From positions 1 through 51,147 of the forward strand of contig JAQXOE010000032.1 of the NCBI GenBank assembly GCA_029098505.1: a DNA stretch of 51,147 nucleotides, written 5' to 3'. Shown one piece after another: positions 42,622-50,542 of this stretch. The notes under the pieces were generated by a model. That model worked only from the letters and a program-made list of their open reading frames with translations, had not been told where the DNA came from and did no database searches. This DNA is from Bacteroidales bacterium (GTDB lineage: Bacteria > Bacteroidota > Bacteroidia > Bacteroidales > UBA932). The translations under genes were made by a program, and so were the position numbers. How positions within the stretch are numbered: position 1 is the stretch's first letter; every line of letters begins with the position of its first letter.

Positions 42622-43241
42622 GCAGGATTCCGCTATTGTACATACACGGTATGGGAGGGGGAGCTGACAGCCGCATTCCTTCCATACTTAAAGATTATTA
42701 TCCTGACCTGGTTGTAAGGACCTATTCATTTGACCCGGATGTGGCTCAGCTTCAGTTGAAAAGCTGGATTGAAGAGTTACAGCCTCGCGTTTTGGTCGGC
42801 GAATCTCTCGGTGCTGTCCATACTCTGGTCCTTCATCGCAGCTATCCGGATATTCCGCTTGTGCTGGTCTCCCCTGCGCTCAATGCTCCTCGGGCATTGT
42901 CCTTCGCAAGTACTATTGCCCTGTGCCCCGGCATCCCCGCACTGCTTGGAAGAATTTATCATCCGAGATCTGGCGATAGACAGGAATTGACTTTCAGTCC
43001 TGCTCTGCTTTCCCATTGGAAGCCGTACTGCAGTCTATGCTACAATCAGGAACGCAAAGACAATATCAGCGCTTTTTTTGGCACGCGGGATCATTACAGA
43101 CGCAGCGGAATTGTCTCGCTGCGAAGCTGGAAGAAGAATTTGCCTGAAGACAGTTTCAGCATATATGAAGGCACCCATTATATGGAAGAAGAATATGTCC
43201 GTACTATATTGCTGCAAAAGATACGTTCCATTATGCAGTAA
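42618..43241 (+). CDS. Small alpha/beta hydrolase
   Basis: A 207-residue cytosolic protein with the alpha/beta-hydrolase pattern: LLYIHGMGGGADS (oxyanion loop, residues about 6-18), nucleophile Ser64 or so in VGESLGAV, and a late His in EGTHYMEEE. It resembles YqiA/RBBP9-type or short esterases rather than lipases. The substrate is unknown. The start at 42618 overlaps the pssA stop; a longer frame from 42375 is inside pssA and has no hydrolase sequence. Confidence 0.75.
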   Translation: MSRIPLLYIHGMGGGADSRIPSILKDYYPDLVVRTYSFDPDVAQLQLKSWIEELQPRVLVGESLGAVHTLVLHRSYPDIPLVLVSPALNAPRALSFASTIALCPGIPALLGRIYHPRSGDRQELTFSPALLSHWKPYCSLCYNQERKDNISAFFGTRDHYRRSGIVSLRSWKKNLPEDSFSIYEGTHYMEEEYVRTILLQKIRSIMQ

Positions 43242-43257
43242 TGAAGTGTATTTTGTG

Positions 43258-43265
43258 TAAATTTG
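43258..43265 (+). promoter_or_regulatory. -7 element of the orphan lipoprotein gene
   Basis: TAAATTTG only 13-19 nt before the candidate ATGs (43278, 43284), implying a very short leader. Confidence 0.5.
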
Positions 43266-43277
43266 CAGCTTTAAAAG

Positions 43278-44396
43278 ATGATTATGAGGCGATATTCCAT
43301 AATAGTGGCTGCAGTACTGCTGTCAGTTCTTTTTACTTCCTGCCGTGAAAAGGCCCATAGAGGCCGTCCCACGATAGGCTTGGTGGAGAATATCCTCGCT
43401 GAAGAGATTTCAGAAGAATCATTGATACTCAAGAATATAGGGGCTAAAAATGTCTCCGGAACCATTGCTGTCGCAGGACCTTCAGAACTGTCATATCCTT
43501 TGGCTATGCGCTTTGCTGGATGTGATGATTTTGACAATGTGGACGGGCGCAGCATCTCCGATCAGCTTCCTGACTTTGCGGGAGAGACTATAGATATGGT
43601 GCTCGATGAGGCCAATTTCGATTATCATTCTTTCGTTGCATCCGGGAATACTGACTCACTCAGGGCAGTAACGGTCAGAACTCTGCTTGCTGTTCTTGAC
43701 AGTAAGTGTTATGCAAATGTTTACGATATGGACAACACAGTCCAAAAGAGGAGTTCGAAGGCGGTGCTTTTCCCATCTCCCTATATGTCAGCATATGGAG
43801 CCTTTGACGTGGATACTCTGTTAAGGAGCAGAGGCATTAGTTTGCCGGTCATTTTTCCGGCGAAAAAGGCTTTCAGAACACTTTTGGAGAAGGAGGGTGA
43901 AGAACTTTGTGTAGCGGTGCTAACAGATTCGATCATCGCTTCTGACCTAATACACAGGAAGATTTTTGAAGAAGTATCCAAGGAAATGGGTATCAGTGGG
44001 GCCGAATGCAAGGTTTTTCATAGCGATACGCTCGGCAGCGTGCTTGACAATGTGCTCAGGATTTATTCCGGAGCCGGAGGCAGCAGAAGCATCAATGCGA
44101 TATTGGTCGACGACATTCACGTCTATTCGTCTGAACTCAGGGCTTCTCTCGAGGAACTGGCAGCTGCACGTGATGCTGAATCCATTGCCAAGAGTAAGCT
44201 GATTGCAGCTGACTGCAGGGTTGTCGATACCTCGGAGCTGTCGACGGAAGAGTGCTATAAAGCCCTCAGAAACAACAACTTATTTACACACGAGGTCGCT
44301 TATCCAAAAGTAAACGGATATGTGACTGCCGCTTCTCCTGATGGAAAAGCATTCAAGCTGGTAGAAACACGGGTAAATGTATCAGATAAGCATTAG
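43278..44396 (+). CDS. Lipoprotein of unknown family
   Basis: A 372-residue exported protein with a lipobox (VLFTSC, Cys about 21). I do not recognise the family. The mature part alternates short strands and helices (TIAVAGPSEL, KAVLFPSPYMSAYG, ISLPVIFPAKKAF, CVAVLTDSIIASDL, NAILVDDIHV), which suggests a two-lobed alpha/beta fold like periplasmic binding proteins; that is an inference from pattern only. The start may be 43284. Its end overlaps the exonuclease gene by 20 nt, tying it to that operon. Confidence 0.6.
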   Translation: MIMRRYSIIVAAVLLSVLFTSCREKAHRGRPTIGLVENILAEEISEESLILKNIGAKNVSGTIAVAGPSELSYPLAMRFAGCDDFDNVDGRSISDQLPDFAGETIDMVLDEANFDYHSFVASGNTDSLRAVTVRTLLAVLDSKCYANVYDMDNTVQKRSSKAVLFPSPYMSAYGAFDVDTLLRSRGISLPVIFPAKKAFRTLLEKEGEELCVAVLTDSIIASDLIHRKIFEEVSKEMGISGAECKVFHSDTLGSVLDNVLRIYSGAGGSRSINAILVDDIHVYSSELRASLEELAAARDAESIAKSKLIAADCRVVDTSELSTEECYKALRNNNLFTHEVAYPKVNGYVTAASPDGKAFKLVETRVNVSDKH

Positions 44397-45162
44397 TCCT
44401 GAAGAAATAGAAAGGAAGGAAATGAAGTCCTTCCCCGGGAAAATAACTGTGATTGATTCGACAGGGCAGGAGTTTACCAAGGCCATAGCCTATCTCCGCC
44501 GTCAAAAGATACTGGGTTTCGATACGGAATCCAGGCCTTGTTTTTCTCCTGGACAGCCTCATTATGGAGTGTCATTGCTCCAGCTTTCAGGCCCTGAGAG
44601 GGCTTTTCTCTTCAGAATCAAGAAAACGGGGATGAGCGCGAGTCTCTGCCGAATACTCTCGAATCCTTCCATCAAGAAAATTGGTGCTGCTACGGCGGAT
44701 GATGTAAGAGGTTTGCAGAAATATGCTCCTTTCGAGGCGAGCGGTTTCATTGACCTGCAGAAGATGGTGTGGGAATATGGTATCAAGGACAAGAGTGTCA
44801 AGAAAATGGCAGCTATCATTCTCGATGTCAGAATCTCGAAGACCCAACAGCTTTCCAACTGGGAAGCGGATGAACTCAGTGAGTCTCAACAGAAGTATGC
44901 AGCCACTGATGCCTGGATTTGTCGTGAGATGTATCTCAAACTCTTGTGCTCGGAAAAGAATCCTCTAACTCCTGAACAGATGATGCCGGCTCCTCCGGCT
45001 CCGAAAGAGATTACCACTGAAAATGCTGAGAATAAAGGCAATCAGGTAAATGCTGTATCATCCTCAGAACCATCAAAAAAGAAGAAAAGACGTAAAAGAA
45101 GAGCACCTTCGTATTACAGGAGAAGATCAAGACACAAAAAAACGGACAATAAGGTACAATGA
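44377..45162 (+). CDS. 3'-5' exonuclease, DEDD (RNase D-like) family
   Basis: A 261-residue exonuclease. DEDDy motifs are Exo I FDTESRP (near 49), Exo II KIGAATADDVRGL (near 107) and Exo III YAATDAWICREMY (near 172), the metal-binding acidic residues being present. RNase D and Werner-type exonucleases share these; which nucleic acid is cut here is not clear. After residue 200 the protein has a low-complexity tail that ends strongly basic (KKKKRRKRRAPSYYRRRSRHKK), probably for nucleic-acid binding. The stop overlaps the next start (ATGA). Confidence 0.87.
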   Translation: MYQISISPEEIERKEMKSFPGKITVIDSTGQEFTKAIAYLRRQKILGFDTESRPCFSPGQPHYGVSLLQLSGPERAFLFRIKKTGMSASLCRILSNPSIKKIGAATADDVRGLQKYAPFEASGFIDLQKMVWEYGIKDKSVKKMAAIILDVRISKTQQLSNWEADELSESQQKYAATDAWICREMYLKLLCSEKNPLTPEQMMPAPPAPKEITTENAENKGNQVNAVSSSEPSKKKKRRKRRAPSYYRRRSRHKKTDNKVQ

Positions 45163-46358
45163 TAAAGATATTCTTGAAAAAAGGACGTGAGGAATCTCTC
45201 AAACGTTTCCACCCCTGGGTTTTCTCCGGCGCAATAGGCCAGATTGCGGGAAATCCTGCTGAGGGAGATGTCGTGGGAGTATATGCCTCCGATGGAAGCT
45301 TCCTTGCCTATGGCCATTATCAGATAGGCTCAATTGCCGTGAGAGTGCTCAGTTTCGACGATTCGGCGCTCAATCCCCACTTTTATGAGCAAGCATTGGG
45401 TCGTGCCCTGCAGGTACGCCGCGCTGTTGGCCTTGATGCTGATGATTGCACCAATACCAATTGCTACAGGCTCGTACACGGCGAGGGAGACGGATTGCCT
45501 GGTCTCATAGTCGACTACTATGCTGGAGTTTGCGTGATGCAGGCTCATTCTGTCGGTATGTTCAGGGCAAAGAGACAAATATGCGAAGGTCTCAAGGCTG
45601 TCTACGGTGACAGATTGAAGGCAGTATATGACAAGAGCTCCGGTACAGCGCCTTTCAAGGCCGGACTCGAGCTTGTGGACGGCTATCTCTACAAATCAGA
45701 GGGCTTTTCCGATGATGAGCAGACCGTTCTTGAAAACGGACACAAGTTCATTGTCAATTGGACTGAGGGCCAGAAAACAGGTTTCTTCCTCGACCAGAGG
45801 GAGAATCGTGCTCTTGTCGGCCGTTATGCAGCCGGACGCAATGTCCTCAATCTCTTCTGCTATACGGGAGGTTTCTCAATCTACGCATTGTCAGCCGGAG
45901 CAAAACACGTCGATTCTGTTGACAGCTCTGCTAAGGCAATGATGATGGTGGACAGGAATGTGGCACTCAATGGTTTTGACCAATCAAGGCATACCAGCCA
46001 TTGTGCTGACGCAATTGAATTCATCAAGAACGCTCCGGAAGGCAAATATGATTTGATAATAGTTGACCCGCCTGCATTTGCAAAACACAGGGGAGTGCTC
46101 AAGAATGCCCTCAGGGCTTATCAGAGACTTAATGCTGCAGCAATAGCAAAAGTGGCAAAGGGAGGACTTGTCTTTACCTATAGTTGTTCTCAGGTGGTTG
46201 ACAAGGAACAGTTTGCATTGGCCGTGTTCTCTGCAGCTGCTTCCGTCGGCCGTTCAGTACGCATTCTGGACAGACTCAATCAGCCTGCTGACCATTCTGT
46301 GAACATTTATCATCCGGAAGGTGAGTATCTAAAGGGTCTTCTTCTGTATGTCGAGTAG
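45159..46358 (+). CDS. rlmI: Class I SAM-dependent rRNA methyltransferase (RlmI-like)
   Basis: A 399-residue enzyme with an N-terminal PUA RNA-binding domain (IKIFLKKGREESLKRFHPWVFSGAI, about 1-80), a middle RlmI-type domain and a Rossmann-fold methyltransferase. SAM site NLFCYTGGFSIYAL near 231, DPPAFAKHRG near 304 (NPPY-like) and FTYSCSQVV with the conserved Cys near 345. RlmI makes 5-methylcytidine in 23S rRNA; the exact target in this organism is inferred. End of the operon before tRNA-Cys. Confidence 0.88.
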   Translation: MIKIFLKKGREESLKRFHPWVFSGAIGQIAGNPAEGDVVGVYASDGSFLAYGHYQIGSIAVRVLSFDDSALNPHFYEQALGRALQVRRAVGLDADDCTNTNCYRLVHGEGDGLPGLIVDYYAGVCVMQAHSVGMFRAKRQICEGLKAVYGDRLKAVYDKSSGTAPFKAGLELVDGYLYKSEGFSDDEQTVLENGHKFIVNWTEGQKTGFFLDQRENRALVGRYAAGRNVLNLFCYTGGFSIYALSAGAKHVDSVDSSAKAMMMVDRNVALNGFDQSRHTSHCADAIEFIKNAPEGKYDLIIVDPPAFAKHRGVLKNALRAYQRLNAAAIAKVAKGGLVFTYSCSQVVDKEQFALAVFSAAASVGRSVRILDRLNQPADHSVNIYHPEGEYLKGLLLYVE

Positions 46359-46375
46359 TTTTTCCTGAATAAGTA

Positions 46376-46405
46376 TTGCGTTTTCGGAAATTATTACTAC
46401 CTTTG
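46376..46405 (+). promoter_or_regulatory. Promoter of tRNA-Cys
   Basis: TTG at 46376-46378, a 19-nt spacer and TACCTTTG at 46398-46405 match the Bacteroidota consensus. Transcription would begin about 6 nt before the tRNA. Confidence 0.75.
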
Positions 46406-46416
46406 TGATCCCGAAT

Positions 46417-46487
46417 GGTGCTTGGGCCGGGAGGTTAGGCACTGGTCTGCAAAACCAGTTAGAGCGGTTCAATTCCGCTAGGCACCT
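46417..46487 (+). tRNA. tRNA-Cys (anticodon GCA)
   Basis: Cloverleaf read directly: acceptor GGTGCTT with AGGCACC, D arm GCC/GGC, anticodon stem CTGGT/ACCAG with loop CTGCAAA (anticodon GCA), variable TTAG, T arm AGCGG TTCAATT CCGCT, discriminator T as in cysteine tRNAs. CCA is not encoded. Positions 8 and 14 both read G instead of the near-universal U8 and A14 (see findings). Confidence 0.93.
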
Positions 46488-46490
46488 CAG

Positions 46491-46523
46491 AAAACCCCTT
46501 TCAGCGATGCTGAGAGGGGTTTT
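46491..46523 (+). terminator. Terminator after tRNA-Cys
   Basis: Stem AAAACCCCTTTCAGC / GCTGAGAGGGGTTTT with loop GAT and one U-G pair, directly after the tRNA. The symmetric A/T ends could also act on the minus strand. Confidence 0.85.
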
Positions 46524-46565
46524 GCTATTCTGATTTTCCTACAAGCTTACTACAACATTGCTACA

Positions 46566-48101
46566 TTATCTTTTCAGAAGCACCTTCCAATAGCCACTTC
46601 TGTCTGAACCAATACGTTGGATAATACCTTTGATTTGAAGGACTTTCAAATGATGTTTTACAGTGTCTTCAGTTTTCCCTATTCTCTTTGCTAAATCTGC
46701 TCTCGTCAGTCGGGAGTCAGATACAAGCAGGTCAACAATTGCCTGAGCTGTTTTGCATATTGCTTTCCTTTCAACTCGACTAGTTTCCGGGTAATCTATC
46801 TGGGTAATACTGTGGTTTTCTGGGTAATCCTTCTGGGTAACACCTGAACTATCTGGGTAGGTTTTTGAGATAATAATTTCATCCTCCGGGCGGTATTCCG
46901 GTTCCGGCCTTCTGGAATCGGCAAAACTCTCCAGGGCAGCCCTGTCCATTCCGTAATTCACGTTTAGAATGGTTGTGAAGAAAAACGACCTGCTGGAACG
47001 AAAGAAAGGCTTCCGGTCTTCCTTGTAAGTGGGAAGAATTGATGTCGCTTCGATTATTTTTCTCAAACCGCTGCCACGTTTTTCCATATATTTCAATTGG
47101 GAAAACACTTCCGCAATTACAGGATTGCGCCTATATGATACAGTAGCAGACGGATCGACCCGCTCCAAATCAGAAGACTCTTTGATGCCACCAGGGGAAG
47201 TCGTCTCAATCCTGTCATCATATATATTAATTGCGACCTCAGCTCCAAGTTCGGTGTAGTCCCTATGAATCAAGTGGTTTACGCACATCTCTTCTATGGA
47301 TCTCTCAGAGTATTCCGGCAAATTCAGTCTGTAATCAGGAAGCTTGAACCAAGGCACAGCAGTATTTGCCTTTATGAAGGCCTTGCAATCTCTTAGGTTC
47401 ATTAAAATATTGCCGTAAAACTCCGCATCGTTGATGGTATCGCCCTTATCAAGTCCTGCCCAGCGTGTGCAATACACTCGGGATTGCTTAATTGGACAGG
47501 CATCTGCAAACAAGAGTCCGGCATTAGTGAGGAACCCGTCTCCTGTCACCAGACCGAAGGACTCCAGTAAACTTTCTTCCCATCTTCCCCCAGAGCGTTC
47601 ATTGAATTCCCTTTCAAGAAATGTGAATGTATGTTTGCTTCTTTCTACTGTTGTTACCAATGAATCCCAGCTCATATTGCTGCCTTTCAGCACCAGATTG
47701 AACAACTGATGAGAAGTGGCAGGAATGCTTTCATTGCCGGAACGGATATAAGCCATCTTACGACCGTCGGTATTGACATAATACGGAGTCTGCCTACCTG
47801 CAGCTACATTAAGGTCTAAAAATATCTTTCCGTTTATGCCTTTTTGCGGATTAATGGAGAATACGGGAATAGGATCCAGATACGCGTTGATTGCTTCACT
47901 GATGAACTCTGTATCAGACTGAACATCAGCGAGTCCGATAACTTGTCCATCATTATCAACACCGAAATAAAGAGACCCGCCATTCGTGTTTGCAAACGCA
48001 CTGACAGACTTAAGCCAGGAATTTTTCTTCTTCCTGTCAAGCTCCCTCTTGAAGTCGTATGTCGTGCACTCGGATACAAATCTGGTATCAATGGTCTCCA
48101 T
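46566..48101 (-). CDS. AlbA_2-domain ATP-binding regulator with C-terminal winged helix
   Basis: A 511-residue protein with the three-part layout of mobile-island regulators. An AlbA_2 domain (about 10-135) has ECTTYDFKRELDRKKKNSWLKSVSAFANTNGGSLYFGVDN. A GHKL-like ATPase domain (about 265-375) has EEMCVNHLIHRDY and ERRGSGLRKI-like KRGSGLRKII. A winged helix at the end has RLTRADLAKRIGKTEDTVKHHLKVL. Between the last two lies an 11-residue repeat (YPDSSGVTQKD, YPENHSITQID, YPETSRVERKA). The exact role is unknown; homologues are regulators or stress-related ATPases. A -7 element lies 19 nt upstream of the ATG. Confidence 0.82.
   Translation of the reverse strand: METIDTRFVSECTTYDFKRELDRKKKNSWLKSVSAFANTNGGSLYFGVDNDGQVIGLADVQSDTEFISEAINAYLDPIPVFSINPQKGINGKIFLDLNVAAGRQTPYYVNTDGRKMAYIRSGNESIPATSHQLFNLVLKGSNMSWDSLVTTVERSKHTFTFLEREFNERSGGRWEESLLESFGLVTGDGFLTNAGLLFADACPIKQSRVYCTRWAGLDKGDTINDAEFYGNILMNLRDCKAFIKANTAVPWFKLPDYRLNLPEYSERSIEEMCVNHLIHRDYTELGAEVAINIYDDRIETTSPGGIKESSDLERVDPSATVSYRRNPVIAEVFSQLKYMEKRGSGLRKIIEATSILPTYKEDRKPFFRSSRSFFFTTILNVNYGMDRAALESFADSRRPEPEYRPEDEIIISKTYPDSSGVTQKDYPENHSITQIDYPETSRVERKAICKTAQAIVDLLVSDSRLTRADLAKRIGKTEDTVKHHLKVLQIKGIIQRIGSDRSGYWKVLLKR
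46788..46860 (-). repeat. In-frame 33-nt repeats coding the linker of the AlbA_2 protein
   Basis: On the minus strand the octamer TTACCCAG (or a near match) recurs five times with alternating 20- and 13-nt spacing, which amounts to a 33-nt/11-residue unit. It lies in the linker between the ATPase domain and the winged helix. It is coding, not a CRISPR. Confidence 0.75.
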
Positions 48102-48119
48102 ATCTCAAATATCAAAGCA

Positions 48120-48127
48120 CAAAGGTA
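48120..48127 (-). promoter_or_regulatory. -7 element of the AlbA_2 gene
   Basis: Minus-strand TACCTTTG, 19 nt before the ATG; a TTG 21 nt further upstream (48151-48149) is the likely -33 box. Confidence 0.6.
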
Positions 48128-48183
48128 TCAAATTATATGCATTCAGACCAATAGTTCTGGTGAAAGAAGACAACTGTATTTAC

Positions 48184-48210
48184 AAAAACAGCGGAGAATT
48201 CTCCCCGCTG
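48184..48210 (-). terminator. Terminator of the small gene at 48.2-48.5 kb
   Basis: Minus-strand stem CAGCGG...CCGCTG enclosing a GAGAATTCTC-type core, then TTTTT. It starts only 7 nt after the second in-frame TAG (48220-48218). Confidence 0.7.
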
Positions 48211-48217
48211 ATTGATT

Positions 48218-48535
48218 CTATTCGTCGTCCTCGCCTTCAGGATTCATATTGCCCCGATAGTATTCAGTTTCTTCTTTGTCCAGATAGAAACTGTCAGTGA
48301 GAACGTTGTGCTAATCGGCTACTTCCTGGACTTCATCCATTACCCTTTTGGCTAAGGACTTCATCCTGTTATTTGTATAAAACTCATTCATCTCACAATC
48401 GACAAAGATGTCGTGAGCTGATTCATACATTTCATTCAACTCATCCGTGAGTTCCTCTCGGTCAATTTCCTCCATTTCAAGCAGAGATAACTCTTCAAGG
48501 CGGGATAGGTAGGTTTTTAATTGTTGTTCACTCAT
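48218..48535 (-). pseudogene. Small acidic protein gene interrupted by an in-frame TAG
   Basis: From ATG 48535 the frame codes 74 helical, acidic residues (SEQQLKTYLSRLEELSLLEM to VMDEVQEVAD) and stops at TAG 48313-48311. The same frame then continues without interruption for 30 residues (HNVLTDSFYLDKEETEYY, then RGNMNPEGEDDE) to a second TAG at 48220-48218, right before a terminator. The acidic composition continues across the first TAG. Either the short form (48311-48535) is the real product or a CAG/AAG-type codon became TAG. I do not recognise the family. Other genes here use TAG as a normal stop, so reassignment is unlikely. A frame starting at 48568 is less likely. Confidence 0.55.
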
Positions 48536-48600
48536 AATATAATATTTTGATTTGAAACATATTTTCAATTCAGATTAATTGACCTGAACTTATTTGTAAT

Positions 48601-48627
48601 ATACGATTATCAAGGAGTATACGATTA
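48601..48627. repeat. Pair of direct repeats ATACGATTA upstream of the small gene
   Basis: ATACGATTA at 48601-48609 and 48619-48627, 18 nt apart start to start. They lie 66-92 nt upstream of the ATG at 48535 in an AT-rich gap with no gene. The spacing (just under two helical turns) could suit a regulator site, but this is only a pattern. Confidence 0.3.
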
Positions 48628-48691
48628 CTTTAACTGTAAGCTAAATTCCCTTTGCGGAAATAATAATCAACCGCCATTGGTCAATATATAT

Positions 48692-50542
48692 TTATTCTTT
48701 TTGGCATCGGACCGAATGACCAAAGTATCTATAATAGGAACTAACCGGATATGCCATATTTTCGGACAACTGTAGTTTCCATACAAGATATCTATCAGGA
48801 GTAACAGACCAGTAAATTGAAGTTCCCCCATATGAAGATTGCAAGTTTCCCGAATTATTTCTCTCACCTGCTTTCGGATACCAAACAATCGGAGCATCAC
48901 TGAACTTACCAGAAAGAATATAACCTTGATTATCTACATCTTGTTCAACCTCAATTTTTGACGATGTACCTAAGGCCTTAGCCCAAATACCGTTGTTTCC
49001 TCCATCCGGGACTCGCCATCCCGTAGGGCAAGGGTCATATTTCGTTTTTTTTGACATCCATCTGGTGTCATCTGTTTCTTCTGTTCCAGTATATATCCAA
49101 TCCGCATTTATTCCATTACTTTGTATATATGTAGTAGGATGAGCAATTGAATAACTGATATTTTGATTAGCAATGGATGTTTCAGTTTCGGGCCATATAA
49201 TAGTTGATTTGGCTTCGTCAGTGCCTATTGTTGATGCATAAGACAAAAATGGATCTTTCCGTCCCCATTGATATAATAGACCAAGTGCTCCTACATCTCC
49301 AGGGGTAGCTGAAATAGCACCCAGATTGCGATCCATCATCGTTCCTGCATTATGGTAGTACTCTTGTCCATAAAAATCAGCATCATACCCCATACAACAC
49401 CATATATGCCAGCTCCATATAATCTCTTCATCCCTATCCCGAATGGCAATTACCGCATTGCCATTCGTTCCAGTTGATGTGAAATAAACCTTCCCATTAC
49501 TGTATCTGACATTTTTTATTATATCACCATTATTTGGAGTTACATCTGTTCCAAATGATTCCCACAATGTAGCTGCTGATACAACCTGAGTAGAAAAAGT
49601 GTCTTTGCTGTTTCCTTGTACCGTTGCATCAAAATAGTAATCCCCGCCAATTGGAACAATATAACAATTCGATGTTCCATTAATGCTCAAATCCGGGTTG
49701 TATTCTATGTCAGGTATATCTGGTTCTATATCAGTATTGATTTTTGAATCAAGTGCCCCAAGGTTAACAACTGTATTACGAGAAATCGATAAAGGCTTTT
49801 GATAATCTACATATCCGACACAATTATCTGAGGAATCGTAAAACTGCATCATAAATCCTGATGGCAAAGAACAAGGCAACAGAGAAATGAAGTATTCGCC
49901 ATTGGAACCTATCTTAACCTTTATGCTACTACCTTTGGATTCCCCTAGTTCGCCACTAACAGAAATCCCGCTAAATGTAATGTCCACTACTCCATTTCCG
50001 TGGATTTTTGTTCCATCCTTTGAAGAAAAAATGACATATGAAATATCTGTTCTCTCCAGGGAGAACCTTAGAATGCTCGTTATATTTGTAAAGGACAGAG
50101 TCGCGTTATCAATATCGTATGTTTTAACAACAGATATATGTGCATCTTCAAATTTTCCGCTTTGTTCTGCTTTGACAGCACCATTCAGTGAAAATGAGTT
50201 GCCATTGATGTTGTCAGTAATACTCTCACCGCCATAAACCGCAATTAAATATGAAGAATTGGAGGGTACTTCCAAATATAGGTTTGAGCTCAAACCGGAA
50301 GATAATATTGAATATTCACCAATATTCCCATTTGAGGTACTATAATAGCGAACAATATCACCTTCGTTCCAGCTTACCTTACCTCCTGACTCCAAACTCG
50401 TTTTGGTGCTACTGTTTATAATTGCAGAATAACACTTTATATCAGTCGAACAATCTTCTTGATATGAGATATCTGATGTGCAACTTGATAGTAATGCTAA
50501 AATGAAGCCTACATAGCTTACAAAAAATCGATTATTTACCAT
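48692..50542 (-). CDS. Surface lipoprotein with FISUMP-like C-terminal domain
   Basis: A 616-residue exported protein with a lipobox (LALLSSC, Cys about 21). The N-terminal part (about 30-270) looks like a fimbrillin-type beta-sandwich (STKTSLESGGKVSWNEGDIVRYY is the typical 'T-K-T-...-W-x-x-GD-x-I' start). The C-terminal part (about 390-616) resembles the FISUMP domain: MMDRNLGAISATPG, GLLYQWGRKDPF, YDPCPTGWRVPDG and the final GHSVRCQKE. Such proteins are exposed on Bacteroidales cells; ligand unknown. AT-rich compared with the first 46 kb. Its ATG overlaps the previous stop by 7 nt. Confidence 0.78.
   Translation of the reverse strand: MVNNRFFVSYVGFILALLSSCTSDISYQEDCSTDIKCYSAIINSSTKTSLESGGKVSWNEGDIVRYYSTSNGNIGEYSILSSGLSSNLYLEVPSNSSYLIAVYGGESITDNINGNSFSLNGAVKAEQSGKFEDAHISVVKTYDIDNATLSFTNITSILRFSLERTDISYVIFSSKDGTKIHGNGVVDITFSGISVSGELGESKGSSIKVKIGSNGEYFISLLPCSLPSGFMMQFYDSSDNCVGYVDYQKPLSISRNTVVNLGALDSKINTDIEPDIPDIEYNPDLSINGTSNCYIVPIGGDYYFDATVQGNSKDTFSTQVVSAATLWESFGTDVTPNNGDIIKNVRYSNGKVYFTSTGTNGNAVIAIRDRDEEIIWSWHIWCCMGYDADFYGQEYYHNAGTMMDRNLGAISATPGDVGALGLLYQWGRKDPFLSYASTIGTDEAKSTIIWPETETSIANQNISYSIAHPTTYIQSNGINADWIYTGTEETDDTRWMSKKTKYDPCPTGWRVPDGGNNGIWAKALGTSSKIEVEQDVDNQGYILSGKFSDAPIVWYPKAGERNNSGNLQSSYGGTSIYWSVTPDRYLVWKLQLSENMAYPVSSYYRYFGHSVRCQKE

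Noticed and set aside
46788..46860. Short regularly spaced repeats, possible CRISPR
   Set aside because: The units are 33 nt, in frame, and code an 11-residue protein repeat; there are no spacers of typical length and no cas genes.
48311..48313. TAG read as an amino acid (pyrrolysine or codon reassignment)
   Set aside because: Other sound genes in the window (for example yajC and the coiled-coil gene before zapA) end with TAG, and no pyrrolysine machinery is seen.
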